This document shows positions 9,905-17,889 of a DNA stretch of 64,000 nt, piece after piece. The notes under the pieces are model-generated. The model had not been told where the DNA came from, made no database searches, and worked only from the letters and a program-made list of their open reading frames with translations. Where the stretch lies: the NCBI GenBank assembly GCA_937925855.1, contig CALAMO010000014.1, positions 46,279-110,278 on the forward strand. Reading direction: 5' to 3'. The stretch's first letter is position 1, and each line of letters starts with the position of its first letter. Both the position numbers and the translations under genes were made by a program. This DNA comes from an uncultured Thiotrichaceae bacterium. GTDB lineage: Bacteria > Pseudomonadota > Gammaproteobacteria > Thiotrichales > Thiotrichaceae.

Positions 9905-11475
9905 CTCAAGCCCATTCGACTCAGGCCCATCCACCTCAGGCCCATCCTCGCCTGGAACTGCGCAATATCAGCAAATATTACCCCACCATAATCGCCAATA
10001 AGGCGGTCAGCCTCAGCGTAATGCCCGGCGAAATTCATGCGGTGCTGGGCGAAAATGGCGCGGGTAAGAGTACGCTGATGAAAGCCGTTTACGGCGTGAT
10101 TAAACCCGAGGAGGGTGAAATCTTTTGGGACGGCGTGGCGGTCAACATCAGCAGTCCCGCACAGGCTCGCAAGCTGGGCATAGGCATGGTTTTCCAACAC
10201 TTCTCGCTGTTTGACACCCTAACCGTCGTGCAAAATATTTCACTGGCCATGGACAGTAAGCAGGACATGGGCCAACTGGCACAGCGTATCAGCGAGGTCT
10301 CCGCACGCTACGGCCTGCCGTTGAATCCGCACCGACTGGTGCATGACTTATCGGTTGGTGAACGCCAGCGGGTCGAGATTGTGCGCTGTCTATTACAGCA
10401 ACCGCGCCTGCTGATTATGGATGAGCCGACCTCAGTATTAACGCCCCAAGCCGTGAACAAGCTGTTTGCAACGCTGCGCCGACTGGCGGATGAGGGCTGT
10501 AGTATTTTGTATATCAGCCATAAACTAGATGAAATTCGGGCGCTGTGCCATAAAGCAACGGTGCTACGCATGGGCCAGGTCACTGGCGTCACCGACCCGC
10601 GCCAGGAAACCTCAAAAAGTCTGGCGGAAATGATGATTGGCAAGGAGCTACCGGTGTGTGATCATCCGCCCGCACAGCATATCGGCAGTGAACGACTGGT
10701 TGTGACCCAGCTATCCCGCGCGGCTGACGATCAGTTTGGCACGTCGCTAAAGGCGATTGATCTGCGCGTTAGGGGCGGCGAAATCCTAGGTATTGCGGGC
10801 GTGTCAGGTAACGGCCAGCAGGAATTACTCTCTGCGTTGAGCGGCGAAAAACCCTCGGAGCAGCCGCAGGACATTCAGCTCAATGGCACTGCCGCGGGCA
10901 GGCTCAATCCAGCACAGCGTCGGCAATTGGGCCTGCGCTTTATCCCTGAGGAACGCCTGGGGCGTGGTGCGGTACCGGAAATGTCGCTGGCGCATAATGC
11001 CTTATTAACTGGACACAGTCAGGGCATGCGGCGCTGGGGGGGCTTCATTGATTATCGCAAGATGCGCGCTTTTTCCAAAGCCTGTATCGACAAATTTAAT
11101 GTGAAGTGCAGCGGGCCAGAAGCCGAGGCTAAAAGCTTGTCTGGCGGCAATGTACAGAAGTACATTGTTGGGCGCGAAATTATGCTAAAACCAGAAATAT
11201 TAATCGTGGCTCAGCCGACCTGGGGTGTCGATGTCGGGGCGGCCAGCTTTATCCGCCAGACGCTGGTTGACCTGCGCGATGAGGGAGTGGCGTTGCTAGT
11301 TGTATCGGAAGAGCTGGACGAACTATTTGAAATTTGCGACCGGATCGCCGTCATGAGTGAAGGACGTTTGTCTGCGGCCAAACCGATACGGGCAACCAAC
11401 CTAGAAGAAATCGGCCTGCTAATGGGCGGTGAAATGCACACTGATTCGACGCCGCTGGCGCAGGAGGTGGCCTGA
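9901..11475 (+). CDS. Nucleoside/purine-type ABC transporter ATP-binding protein (double NBD)
   Basis: A 524-residue ATPase with two fused nucleotide-binding domains, as in BMP-dependent nucleoside importers. Domain 1 has Walker A GENGAGKST (about residues 50-58), signature LSVGERQR and Walker B LLIMDEPTS. Domain 2 is degenerate as usual: VSGNGQQE instead of a full Walker A, signature LSGGNVQK and ILIVAQPTWG with Gln in the catalytic-base region. The first 17 residues contain three QAHP/QAHS-type repeats encoded by near-identical 15-nt units and look dispensable. It overlaps xdhC (ATGA) and the first permease (TGATG), so it probably energises uptake of xanthine, hypoxanthine or nucleosides for this pathway. 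Confidence 0.9.
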   Translation: MTQAHSTQAHPPQAHPRLELRNISKYYPTIIANKAVSLSVMPGEIHAVLGENGAGKSTLMKAVYGVIKPEEGEIFWDGVAVNISSPAQARKLGIGMVFQHFSLFDTLTVVQNISLAMDSKQDMGQLAQRISEVSARYGLPLNPHRLVHDLSVGERQRVEIVRCLLQQPRLLIMDEPTSVLTPQAVNKLFATLRRLADEGCSILYISHKLDEIRALCHKATVLRMGQVTGVTDPRQETSKSLAEMMIGKELPVCDHPPAQHIGSERLVVTQLSRAADDQFGTSLKAIDLRVRGGEILGIAGVSGNGQQELLSALSGEKPSEQPQDIQLNGTAAGRLNPAQRRQLGLRFIPEERLGRGAVPEMSLAHNALLTGHSQGMRRWGGFIDYRKMRAFSKACIDKFNVKCSGPEAEAKSLSGGNVQKYIVGREIMLKPEILIVAQPTWGVDVGAASFIRQTLVDLRDEGVALLVVSEELDELFEICDRIAVMSEGRLSAAKPIRATNLEEIGLLMGGEMHTDSTPLAQEVA

Positions 11476-12572
11476 TGTTATCGATTAAACTGGTACCGCG
11501 CCCGCAACCATCAAAAAGCATGGTCTATCTGTCACCCCTGCTAGCCATTGGCCTGATGCTGGTCTTTGGGCTGATTGTATTTATGTTTCTCGGCCAGAAT
11601 CCAGTGACCGCTTTTCATGCTTTCTTTATTGAACCGGTGAACGACTTGTATGGCCTGGGCGAACTGCTGATTAAAGCCTCACCACTGGCACTGATTGCGC
11701 TGGGCCTAGCAGTAGGGTTTCGGGCCAATATCTGGAACATTGGTGCCGAGGGGCAGCTAATCTTAGGTACCATTGCGGCCGGCGGGGTCGCGCTGTGGTT
11801 TTATGAAAGCGATAGTGTGTTTGTCCTGCCGCTGATGTTTATCGCTGGCGCGCTGGGCGGTATGGCCTGGGCGGCGATTCCGGCTTTTTTGCGCACCCGC
11901 TTCAATACTAACGAAATTCTGGTCAGTCTGATGTTGGTGTATGTGGCCGGTATGGTGCTCAGCTGGCTCATCCACGGCCCGTGGCGTGACCCCGATGGCT
12001 TTGGCTTTCCCCAGTCCAGAATGTTCAGTGATTCCGCGCTGCTGCCGCTGATAATCGAAGGTACGCGCGCGCATGCAGGTATTTTTATCACGCTCCTGGC
12101 GCTCATTGTCACCACTATTTTCTTTCGCTGGGGCTTACTAGCATTTCAAATGCGGGTCGCCGGGCTGGCACCCAAAGCAGCGGGGTATGCGGGCTTTAAT
12201 AGTCAATACACCGTCTGGATTGGTCTGTTGGCCGGTGGCGCTGCGGCGGGCTTAGCGGGGGCTAGCGAGGCGGCTGGCCCCTTTGGGCAGCTGGATATGG
12301 CAGCCTCGGTTACAGGCTATGGCTTTGCGGCGATTATTGTCGCCTTCGTTGGGCGGCTGCATCCGGTGGGTATCTTATTCGCCAGTTTATTGATGGCGCT
12401 GCTCTACCTCGGCGGGGAATCGGCCCAGGTGAATCTGGCCCTACCTTCAGCAGTCAGTAAAGTGTTTCAAGGCTTACTCCTATTCTTTTTGCTGGCGACG
12501 GACGTATTAATTCACTTTCGGCTGCAGTTTGGTTCATCCAACGCAGCAGCCCGCAAAGCAGGTGCGCTATGA
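11475..12572 (+). CDS. ABC transporter permease 1 (BMP-type nucleoside/purine uptake)
   Basis: Inner-membrane permease of the branched-chain/nucleoside class (BPD_transp_2), 365 residues, with about eight to ten hydrophobic helices. The motif LGLAVGFRANIWNIGAEGQ (about residues 75-95) is the family signature preceding the coupling region, and TRFNTNEILVSLMLVYVA follows near residue 138. It resembles the YufP-type partner of two-permease nucleoside importers. The start codon overlaps the ATPase stop (TGATG), and its own stop overlaps the next permease gene in an ATGA. The substrate is inferred from the surrounding purine genes only. Confidence 0.88.
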   Translation: MLSIKLVPRPQPSKSMVYLSPLLAIGLMLVFGLIVFMFLGQNPVTAFHAFFIEPVNDLYGLGELLIKASPLALIALGLAVGFRANIWNIGAEGQLILGTIAAGGVALWFYESDSVFVLPLMFIAGALGGMAWAAIPAFLRTRFNTNEILVSLMLVYVAGMVLSWLIHGPWRDPDGFGFPQSRMFSDSALLPLIIEGTRAHAGIFITLLALIVTTIFFRWGLLAFQMRVAGLAPKAAGYAGFNSQYTVWIGLLAGGAAAGLAGASEAAGPFGQLDMAASVTGYGFAAIIVAFVGRLHPVGILFASLLMALLYLGGESAQVNLALPSAVSKVFQGLLLFFLLATDVLIHFRLQFGSSNAAARKAGAL

Positions 12573-13498
12573 ACACCGAAACGTTGATTTTAATTCTGGC
12601 AGCCACCGTGGCGGCCGCTGTCCCACTGATCTTCGCAGCGCTGGGTGAACTGGTGGTCGAGAAATCCGGCGTGCTGAATCTAGGCGTGGAAGGCATGATG
12701 ATTGTCGGGGCGATTAGTGGCTTTATCGTCGCTCATGAAACCGGCTTCTTATGGCTGGGTGTGCTGGCAGGCGCGGGCGCGGGCGTTCTGATGGCATTTA
12801 TTTTTGGCATCATTACCCTAACCCTGATGGCAAACCAAGTGGCAACCGGGCTGGCGCTGACTATTTTTGGCATTGGCTTAAGTGCGTTTATTGGGCAGAA
12901 CTATAGTAGTGTCGCCCTGGATGGCCTCGACAAAATCAATCTTGTCGGCCTGAGCGACCTACCCATAATCGGAAAGCTGTTATTTTCTTACGACCCACTG
13001 GTTTATCTGGCACTCCTCATGTTTCCGCTCATTTCATGGTTTCTGTATCGCAGTCGCAGCGGACTGATTCTACGTGCCCTGGGCGAATCACCAGCCTCCG
13101 CGCATGCGCTGGGCTACTCGGTGATTAAGATTCGTTATCTGGCCGTGCTGTTTGGGGGCGCGATGGCGGGCATCGGCGGTGCTTACCTCTCTCTGGCTTA
13201 TACCCCACTGTGGTCAGAAGGCATGACAGCGGGGCGCGGCTGGATTGCCCTGGCACTGGTTGTGTTTGCGACCTGGCGACCTGGTCGGGTACTGCTCGGT
13301 GCCTTTTTGTTTGGTGGCATGACGATTGCCCAGTTTCATGCTCAGGGGCTAGGCATTGAAATTCCAGCGCAGTTTCTCACCATGCTGCCCTATCTGGCGA
13401 CAATCGTTGTGTTGGTGCTAATTTCACGCAATGCCAATACCATTCGGCTTAATGCGCCCGCCTCCTTAGGGCAGGCATTTCATAAAGAGGTGCATTGA
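12569..13498 (+). CDS. ABC transporter permease 2 (BMP-type nucleoside/purine uptake)
   Basis: Second permease of the importer, 309 residues and shorter than its partner as usual. The signature LGELVVEKSGVLNLGVEGM lies at about residues 26-44, followed by a run of hydrophobic helices; the end is LISRNANTIRLNAPASLG, typical of YufQ-like proteins. The start overlaps permease 1 by 4 nt (ATGA at 12569). It is the last gene of the tightly overlapping hiuH-xdh-transporter series; a 171-bp spacer with repeats separates it from the binding-protein gene. Confidence 0.88.
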   Translation: MNTETLILILAATVAAAVPLIFAALGELVVEKSGVLNLGVEGMMIVGAISGFIVAHETGFLWLGVLAGAGAGVLMAFIFGIITLTLMANQVATGLALTIFGIGLSAFIGQNYSSVALDGLDKINLVGLSDLPIIGKLLFSYDPLVYLALLMFPLISWFLYRSRSGLILRALGESPASAHALGYSVIKIRYLAVLFGGAMAGIGGAYLSLAYTPLWSEGMTAGRGWIALALVVFATWRPGRVLLGAFLFGGMTIAQFHAQGLGIEIPAQFLTMLPYLATIVVLVLISRNANTIRLNAPASLGQAFHKEVH

Positions 13499-13499
13499 C

Positions 13500-13549
13500 A
13501 CGGTTTCTATCGAAACCTCCGAAACCACGGTTTCTATCGAAACCTCCGA
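13500..13549. repeat. Duplicated palindrome upstream of the BMP gene
   Basis: Two copies of a 23-bp unit at 13500-13522 and 13527-13549 (period 27 bp). Each contains the inverted repeat GGTTTC-TATC-GAAACC (13502-13517 and 13529-13544), and an extra GAAACC lies between them at 13521-13526. It begins at the stop codon of permease 2. It could be a repressor operator pair, or an intercistronic RNA hairpin array tuning expression of the binding protein relative to the permeases. Confidence 0.75.
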
Positions 13550-13669
13550 TATGCTAAAGTCTGTTTCCTGTTTGGAGCAGACGATTAATCATTTTCCAGC
13601 GGGCTATTGCAACGCTCCCATGACTATTGAGCGCCGGTGTCCGCACTCGTTAACAAGAGGAGATACACG

Positions 13670-14770
13670 ATGAAACACACATCAGTAACGGGCCGGATTA
13701 AAGGCCTGTTAGGGACAAGCCTATTGGCTGGTGCGTTGGCATTAGCGGCGGGCAGCGCCCAAGCAGAAGACAAGTTAAAGATTGGCTTTATCTACGTCAG
13801 CCCCATCGGTGATGCAGGCTGGACGTTCCAGCATGATACGGGTCGTAAAGAGCTGGAAGCGGCTTTTGGCGATAAAATCGAAATTAAAGTACTGGATACC
13901 ATCCCAGAAGGCCCAGAAGCCGAACGTGTGACTCGTGAACTGGCGAGCAGCGGCCATCAGATCATTTTTGGCACCTCCTTCGGCTATATGAACCCGATGC
14001 TGAAAGTAGCTAAAACCTTCCCCAAGGTGCACTTTGAACACGCCACCGGCTACAAAACAGCGAAAAACCTGGGCAACTACAACGCACGCTTTTATGAAGG
14101 ACGCTATCTCGCAGGGATTGTTGCCGGTGCAATGACTAAGAGCAACAAGCTGGGCTATGTTGCCGCTTTCCCGATTCCTGAAGTATTACAGGGCATTAAT
14201 GCCTATACCCGCGGCGCGCAAAGCGTTAACCCTGACATTGAAGTTAATGTCGTATGGGTGAACTCTTGGTTTGATCCGGGTCGTGAGCGTGAAGCCGCTG
14301 ATACGCTGCTCGATCAAGGCGCTGATGTGGTCACTCACCATACGGACTCAACCGCACCGGTGATCGCCGCAGAAGAAAAAGGCAAATACGCCATTGCTTA
14401 TCACTCCGATATGTCTAAATACGGTGCAAAAGCACACCTGACTTCTGTGACCCATCACTGGGGTGATTACTACAAAGCGATTGTCCAAAGTGCACTCGAC
14501 GGCCAATGGGCCGCCGGTAGCGTTTGGGGCGGCATGAAAGAAGGCATGGTCAACATCGGCGCAATGAATGAAGCCGTACCGGCGGATGTGGTCGCTAAAG
14601 TTGAGGCCGCGAAAGCGGCTATTATAGACGGCAGCCTGCATCCCTTTGCTGGCCCAGTCGTTGACCAAGAAGGTAAAGAAATTGTCGCCGCTGGTGCTAA
14701 TATGTCGGATGCCGATATGTCTAAAATGGGCTTCTACGTACGGGGTGTGAACGGTAAGTTGCCTAAGTAG
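13670..14770 (+). CDS. BMP family ABC transporter substrate-binding protein
   Basis: Periplasmic binding protein of the Med/BMP (PnrA-like) family, whose characterised members bind purine nucleosides or bases. The 366-residue precursor has a Sec signal peptide ending AQA-ED around residue 31. There is no lipobox, so it should be a soluble periplasmic protein. The family core starts at LKIGFIYVSPIGDAGWTFQHD, with the conserved GYMNPMLKVAKTFPKVHFEH later. The ATG at 13670 has a strong AAGAGGAGA site; an in-frame ATG at 13637 lacks one. The gene is separated from the permeases by repeats, allowing higher or separate expression, as is usual for binding proteins. Confidence 0.92.
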   Translation: MKHTSVTGRIKGLLGTSLLAGALALAAGSAQAEDKLKIGFIYVSPIGDAGWTFQHDTGRKELEAAFGDKIEIKVLDTIPEGPEAERVTRELASSGHQIIFGTSFGYMNPMLKVAKTFPKVHFEHATGYKTAKNLGNYNARFYEGRYLAGIVAGAMTKSNKLGYVAAFPIPEVLQGINAYTRGAQSVNPDIEVNVVWVNSWFDPGREREAADTLLDQGADVVTHHTDSTAPVIAAEEKGKYAIAYHSDMSKYGAKAHLTSVTHHWGDYYKAIVQSALDGQWAAGSVWGGMKEGMVNIGAMNEAVPADVVAKVEAAKAAIIDGSLHPFAGPVVDQEGKEIVAAGANMSDADMSKMGFYVRGVNGKLPK

Positions 14771-14787
14771 GCTGATGCACCAACTGG

Positions 14788-14883
14788 GCCTGTGGAAAAC
14801 AGGCTCAGCACATTCAGCCCGTCTGCTGGCATAACAACAGGCGAGGCCCTCCTCCGTCTCTTTAGGTTCATTGGAGACGGAGG
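14788..14883 (+). other. Two hairpins downstream of the BMP gene
   Basis: A 6-bp stem GCCTGT/ACAGGC (14788-14793 with 14799-14804) is followed by a perfect 10-bp stem (14851-14860 with 14874-14883). Neither is followed by a T run. They may protect the 3' end of the BMP transcript or act as a weak attenuator before allA. Confidence 0.45.
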
Positions 14884-14965
14884 CATTTAGGCAGCAAGCT
14901 ATCCGCGCACCGTAGAATCAAGCTGCGCCGTAAACGTGGGCGCAGGCTAGCACTGAGGTATGACC

Positions 14966-15469
14966 ATGAGCATCACCCTAAAACCCCGTCCGCTGACTGC
15001 CGCAGCATTCGCCCCCTTCGGCGATGTCATTGCCGCCGGTGAAGATTTTATGCCCATAAACTTTGGCCGCACCGAACGCCACCATGACTTAGCCAAGATA
15101 GACACCGCCGAACAAAACGGTCATACCGGCATCAGTATTTTCCGTAGCCAAACGCTGGATTTACCCGCTACTGTAAAAGTGATGGAACGCCACCCACTCT
15201 CCAGTCAGGCGTTTATCTCCATGCAGCGCCAACCCTTTCTGGTCTTAGTCGCCCCGCCAACGGAAACGGCACAGCCTTCTGTAACACAGCTCCAGCTATT
15301 TAGCGTCGGTGCAGATCAGGGCGTAAATTTTAAGCGCGGTGTTTGGCATCATTATTCGTTCAGTCTCCATCAGCCCTGTGATTTCATTTGTATTGATCGC
15401 TGTGGGGGTCAGGGTAAAAACTGCGATGAATACTACTTCACCGAAGAAGTTATCATCACGCTTGCATAG
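14966..15469 (+). CDS. allA: Ureidoglycolate lyase
   Basis: Cleaves ureidoglycolate to glyoxylate and urea, the last carbon-releasing step of the allantoate branch of purine degradation. The 167-residue length and the pattern LTAAAFAPFGDVI near the N terminus, INFGRTERHHDLA, ERHPLSSQAFI and GVNFKRGVWHHY are those of the AllA/ureidoglycolate hydrolase family. The ATG at 14966 is preceded by GAGG at 7 nt; the ATG at 14960 is too close to that site. It follows the BMP gene by 195 nt with hairpins between. Allantoinase and allantoicase are absent from the window. Confidence 0.92.
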   Translation: MSITLKPRPLTAAAFAPFGDVIAAGEDFMPINFGRTERHHDLAKIDTAEQNGHTGISIFRSQTLDLPATVKVMERHPLSSQAFISMQRQPFLVLVAPPTETAQPSVTQLQLFSVGADQGVNFKRGVWHHYSFSLHQPCDFICIDRCGGQGKNCDEYYFTEEVIITLA

Positions 15470-15554
15470 CAAACTGTGCACTGCTGACACCTCCTCTCCC
15501 ATACACACACCACCTCCCCGTCACGCTATGCCGTATGAGATAGGCCAAAGGCAA

Positions 15555-15569
15555 TATTGTTCAACAATA
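15555..15569. promoter_or_regulatory. Candidate operator palindrome upstream of the GntR gene
   Basis: TATTGTTCAACAATA is a perfect 15-bp palindrome around a single central base. A related TTGTCAACAA lies at 15610-15619 and a half-site ATCAACAAA near 15626. GntR/FCD regulators commonly bind short TTGT-N-ACAA type palindromes, so autoregulation is plausible. No equally good copy was seen in front of guaD/hiuH or the BMP gene. Confidence 0.5.
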
Positions 15570-15679
15570 AGCGCTTCAATGATTGAGTTTTGCTGATATA
15601 ACGCTATGATTGTCAACAAAAGCTGATCAACAAACCATTACCAGCACAACCACAGATTCCCGCCCACTGAGGTAGCACC

Positions 15680-16399
15680 ATGACAGTATTCCAGCCCGCC
15701 AATCTAGCGCAGGAGCCGGTAACCATTGCGGATCGCCTGTTTCTTGATTTGCGGCGCGCCATTCTTGAGGGGGATATGCCCGCCGGGAAAAAAATCAGTG
15801 AACCTGAACTGGCAGGCAGCTACAAAGTCAGTCGTGGTTCACTGCGTGAAGCCATTAGTAAACTGGAAAACTGCAATCTCGTTACCCGTAAACCCAATAT
15901 CGGGGCTAGAATTATTAGTTTTTCCGTAGCGCAGCTGATGGAAATCTATCAGATTCGAGAGGCGATGGAAGGCATGGCCGCCCGCCTAGCAGCCACAAAT
16001 ATGAGCACGGAAGACTTGGCGCATCTCAGCGCATTGCTAGACCGCCAACAGGAAACCGTGACTGAAGCTGAGCGCTTACAACAGTCTCGCCTGCGCCATG
16101 ACTCCGATCTCGATTTCCATTTCTGCATTATTCAGGCCAGCGGAAATGATCGGCTCATCCGCATGCTGTGTCAGGATTTGTACGACCTAGTGCGCTTCTA
16201 TCGCTTTCGCCTTAATCCCTCTTACACCCCAAAAGCCCTACAGGAACATGAGCTGATTGTGGAGGCTATGCAGCGCCGCGATGGTGAAATGGCAGAATTA
16301 CTGATGCGGCATCATATCCGCGCATCACGCGAACGGGCGCGAGCGCAGCTGGAAACCATGACGCCTGCTGAGCGGGGACAAACCGAAAAAATCAGCTGA
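15680..16399 (+). CDS. GntR family transcriptional regulator, FCD (FadR) subfamily
   Basis: A 239-residue regulator. The N-terminal winged helix-turn-helix spans residues about 14-80 (ISEPELAGSYKVSRGSLREAISKLE is the recognition segment). The helical FCD ligand-binding domain spans about 90-225; its Asp/His residues (DLDFHFCII near 150 and MRHHI near 217) match the metal-ligand pattern of the subfamily. FCD regulators sense small carboxylates or metabolites; its position after allA suggests a purine-breakdown intermediate. Two candidate operators lie in its own leader. It converges on the MORN gene with only 12 nt between stop codons and no visible terminator. Confidence 0.9.
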   Translation: MTVFQPANLAQEPVTIADRLFLDLRRAILEGDMPAGKKISEPELAGSYKVSRGSLREAISKLENCNLVTRKPNIGARIISFSVAQLMEIYQIREAMEGMAARLAATNMSTEDLAHLSALLDRQQETVTEAERLQQSRLRHDSDLDFHFCIIQASGNDRLIRMLCQDLYDLVRFYRFRLNPSYTPKALQEHELIVEAMQRRDGEMAELLMRHHIRASRERARAQLETMTPAERGQTEKIS

Positions 16400-16411
16400 G
16401 CGACAGACCAC

Positions 16412-17101
16412 TCAGACGACACCCTCGCAACTGCCCCAGCCATCACCCTCAACCTCAATGCCCTGCTCATCAGGCAAACGATGGTATTTTTTAAATTTCA
16501 GCGTGAGTTCCAGCGCGCCCGCCAAATGCTTAGCGTTGTCTGCATTATGGGCTTTGAGTTTAAAATACAGTTCATCAAAGTCACTGCGCCGCACCGAACG
16601 TAAATAGGTCAGTTCTTTCACCATTTCATCGCTGTAATCAGTGCAGGCACCCATTAGGCGCATGGCCTGCGCCTGTAATCTGGCTTTTTCATCCGGCGTT
16701 AATTTTGTATCATCCGCTGACGGCTGTAGACCGGCCAAACGTTTGTTGTTAACAAAACGTCCCATCGCCCACTGACCTCGAATTTCTTGACCATTAATAT
16801 GAATATAATGGCCCGCACCATGCCGTCGGTCATTGGCATAACTGCCAATAAAACGACTGCCATCCGCGAAGCGATAGGTCCCGCGACCATAGCGGATACC
16901 CTCTTTCCAAAAGCCAGTATAACTGTCGCCGCCTGGGTAGACATACTCGCCAAAACCATTAACACAGTTACCGCTGACACAGCCAGGTTTAACCTCACCT
17001 AGCGCACTGTTGGCCAATAAGAATAAGCAAGGAAGAAGCAGAAAAGGCAGCCTGAACACTGCAGCCGCAGCAATCCACACTTGAGAATAACGTTTTTTCA
17101 T
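16412..17101 (-). CDS. Exported MORN-repeat protein
   Basis: A 229-residue protein with an N-terminal hydrophobic signal (about residues 12-35, ending SALG-E). Three consecutive MORN repeats follow: GFGEYVYPGGDSYTGFWKEG, YGRGTYRFADGSRFIGSYANDRRHG and GAGHYIHINGQEIRGQW (about residues 48-115). The C-terminal half is unrecognised and contains a helical segment. MORN repeats form elongated beta hairpin sheets that bind lipids or proteins at membranes. It is transcribed in the same direction as the pqi operon, 149 nt downstream of pqiC. The function is unknown; a link to envelope maintenance is only suggested by position. Confidence 0.8.
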   Translation of the reverse strand: MKKRYSQVWIAAAAVFRLPFLLLPCLFLLANSALGEVKPGCVSGNCVNGFGEYVYPGGDSYTGFWKEGIRYGRGTYRFADGSRFIGSYANDRRHGAGHYIHINGQEIRGQWAMGRFVNNKRLAGLQPSADDTKLTPDEKARLQAQAMRLMGACTDYSDEMVKELTYLRSVRRSDFDELYFKLKAHNADNAKHLAGALELTLKFKKYHRLPDEQGIEVEGDGWGSCEGVV

Positions 17102-17250
17102 ATTGTTTAGAGGTATTCATCGTTGGGGTTGACTTCAACATAGCACCAACCCTGAGACGCAAAAAGCGAATCCTACCTAAACGCAAGCTTTTTTCTGATA
17201 GGCTCTATTTTCAAGTAGACTAAAGGGAGGTTTAGCCCAAGAAGGGTCGC

Positions 17251-17889
17251 TTAAAAATCAGCCAAAATAGCCAGTGCCAGATCATCCACCAACTGGCTTT
17301 GCGCCCGCACCAGCGCACCAACCGAAGCATCCTGCGGCGTCCGCTTTAGGTCAAAGCGGGCGCTGCGCAAACCGCGTCCACTCTTTGCCAGCTGTAACTG
17401 CCAACGTCCCGTTAATACAGCCTGCTGCCCAGGAATACCGTCAAACTGTGCGACATGCACGCTGACCTGATAAAGCGGGGTCTGCTCCAGCTCCCAGGGC
17501 ACGGTGAGCACAGTAGTCGCAACCGGTAGACGCGCCTGCAAGCGCTGCGCCAACGCCCCCAGAAACTCATCCTCCAACTCACCGCCCCATCTATGAAACT
17601 CCGCCACCTCGACGGTATAGCGGTCTTTACGCAGCACCACGCCCTGTCGATCCAATAAAGTAGGTAAGTATATCGGCCCGACGCCAAGGCTAGTGAGCGG
17701 CTGTCTGAGTTTCATCTCAACCCCCTCACCTACCGTGACTGCTCCCAACGTGTGATACGCTGTTTTTGGACTGGCACTACAGCCCGCTAGCAAACACAGC
17801 ACCACAGCCAACAGCCCGTGGCGATACCTAGAGAAGCAGGGTAAACCGCTTGCTCTTACCCGATAGTGCCTCAACGTTTGTTTATTCAT
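17251..17889 (-). CDS. pqiC: PqiC-like outer-membrane lipoprotein (ABC transport auxiliary)
   Basis: A 212-residue lipoprotein whose signal ends in the lipobox LLAGC (Cys at about residue 36). The mature part is an ABC_trans_aux/DUF330 domain with the signature VGPIYLPTLLDRQGVVLRK near residue 70 and WGGELEDEF near residue 108. PqiC anchors the PqiB channel at the outer membrane in the E. coli system. Its start overlaps the pqiB stop (both use nt 17889), fixing it as the last gene of the pqiA-pqiA-pqiB-pqiC operon. Confidence 0.88.
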   Translation of the reverse strand: MNKQTLRHYRVRASGLPCFSRYRHGLLAVVLCLLAGCSASPKTAYHTLGAVTVGEGVEMKLRQPLTSLGVGPIYLPTLLDRQGVVLRKDRYTVEVAEFHRWGGELEDEFLGALAQRLQARLPVATTVLTVPWELEQTPLYQVSVHVAQFDGIPGQQAVLTGRWQLQLAKSGRGLRSARFDLKRTPQDASVGALVRAQSQLVDDLALAILADF

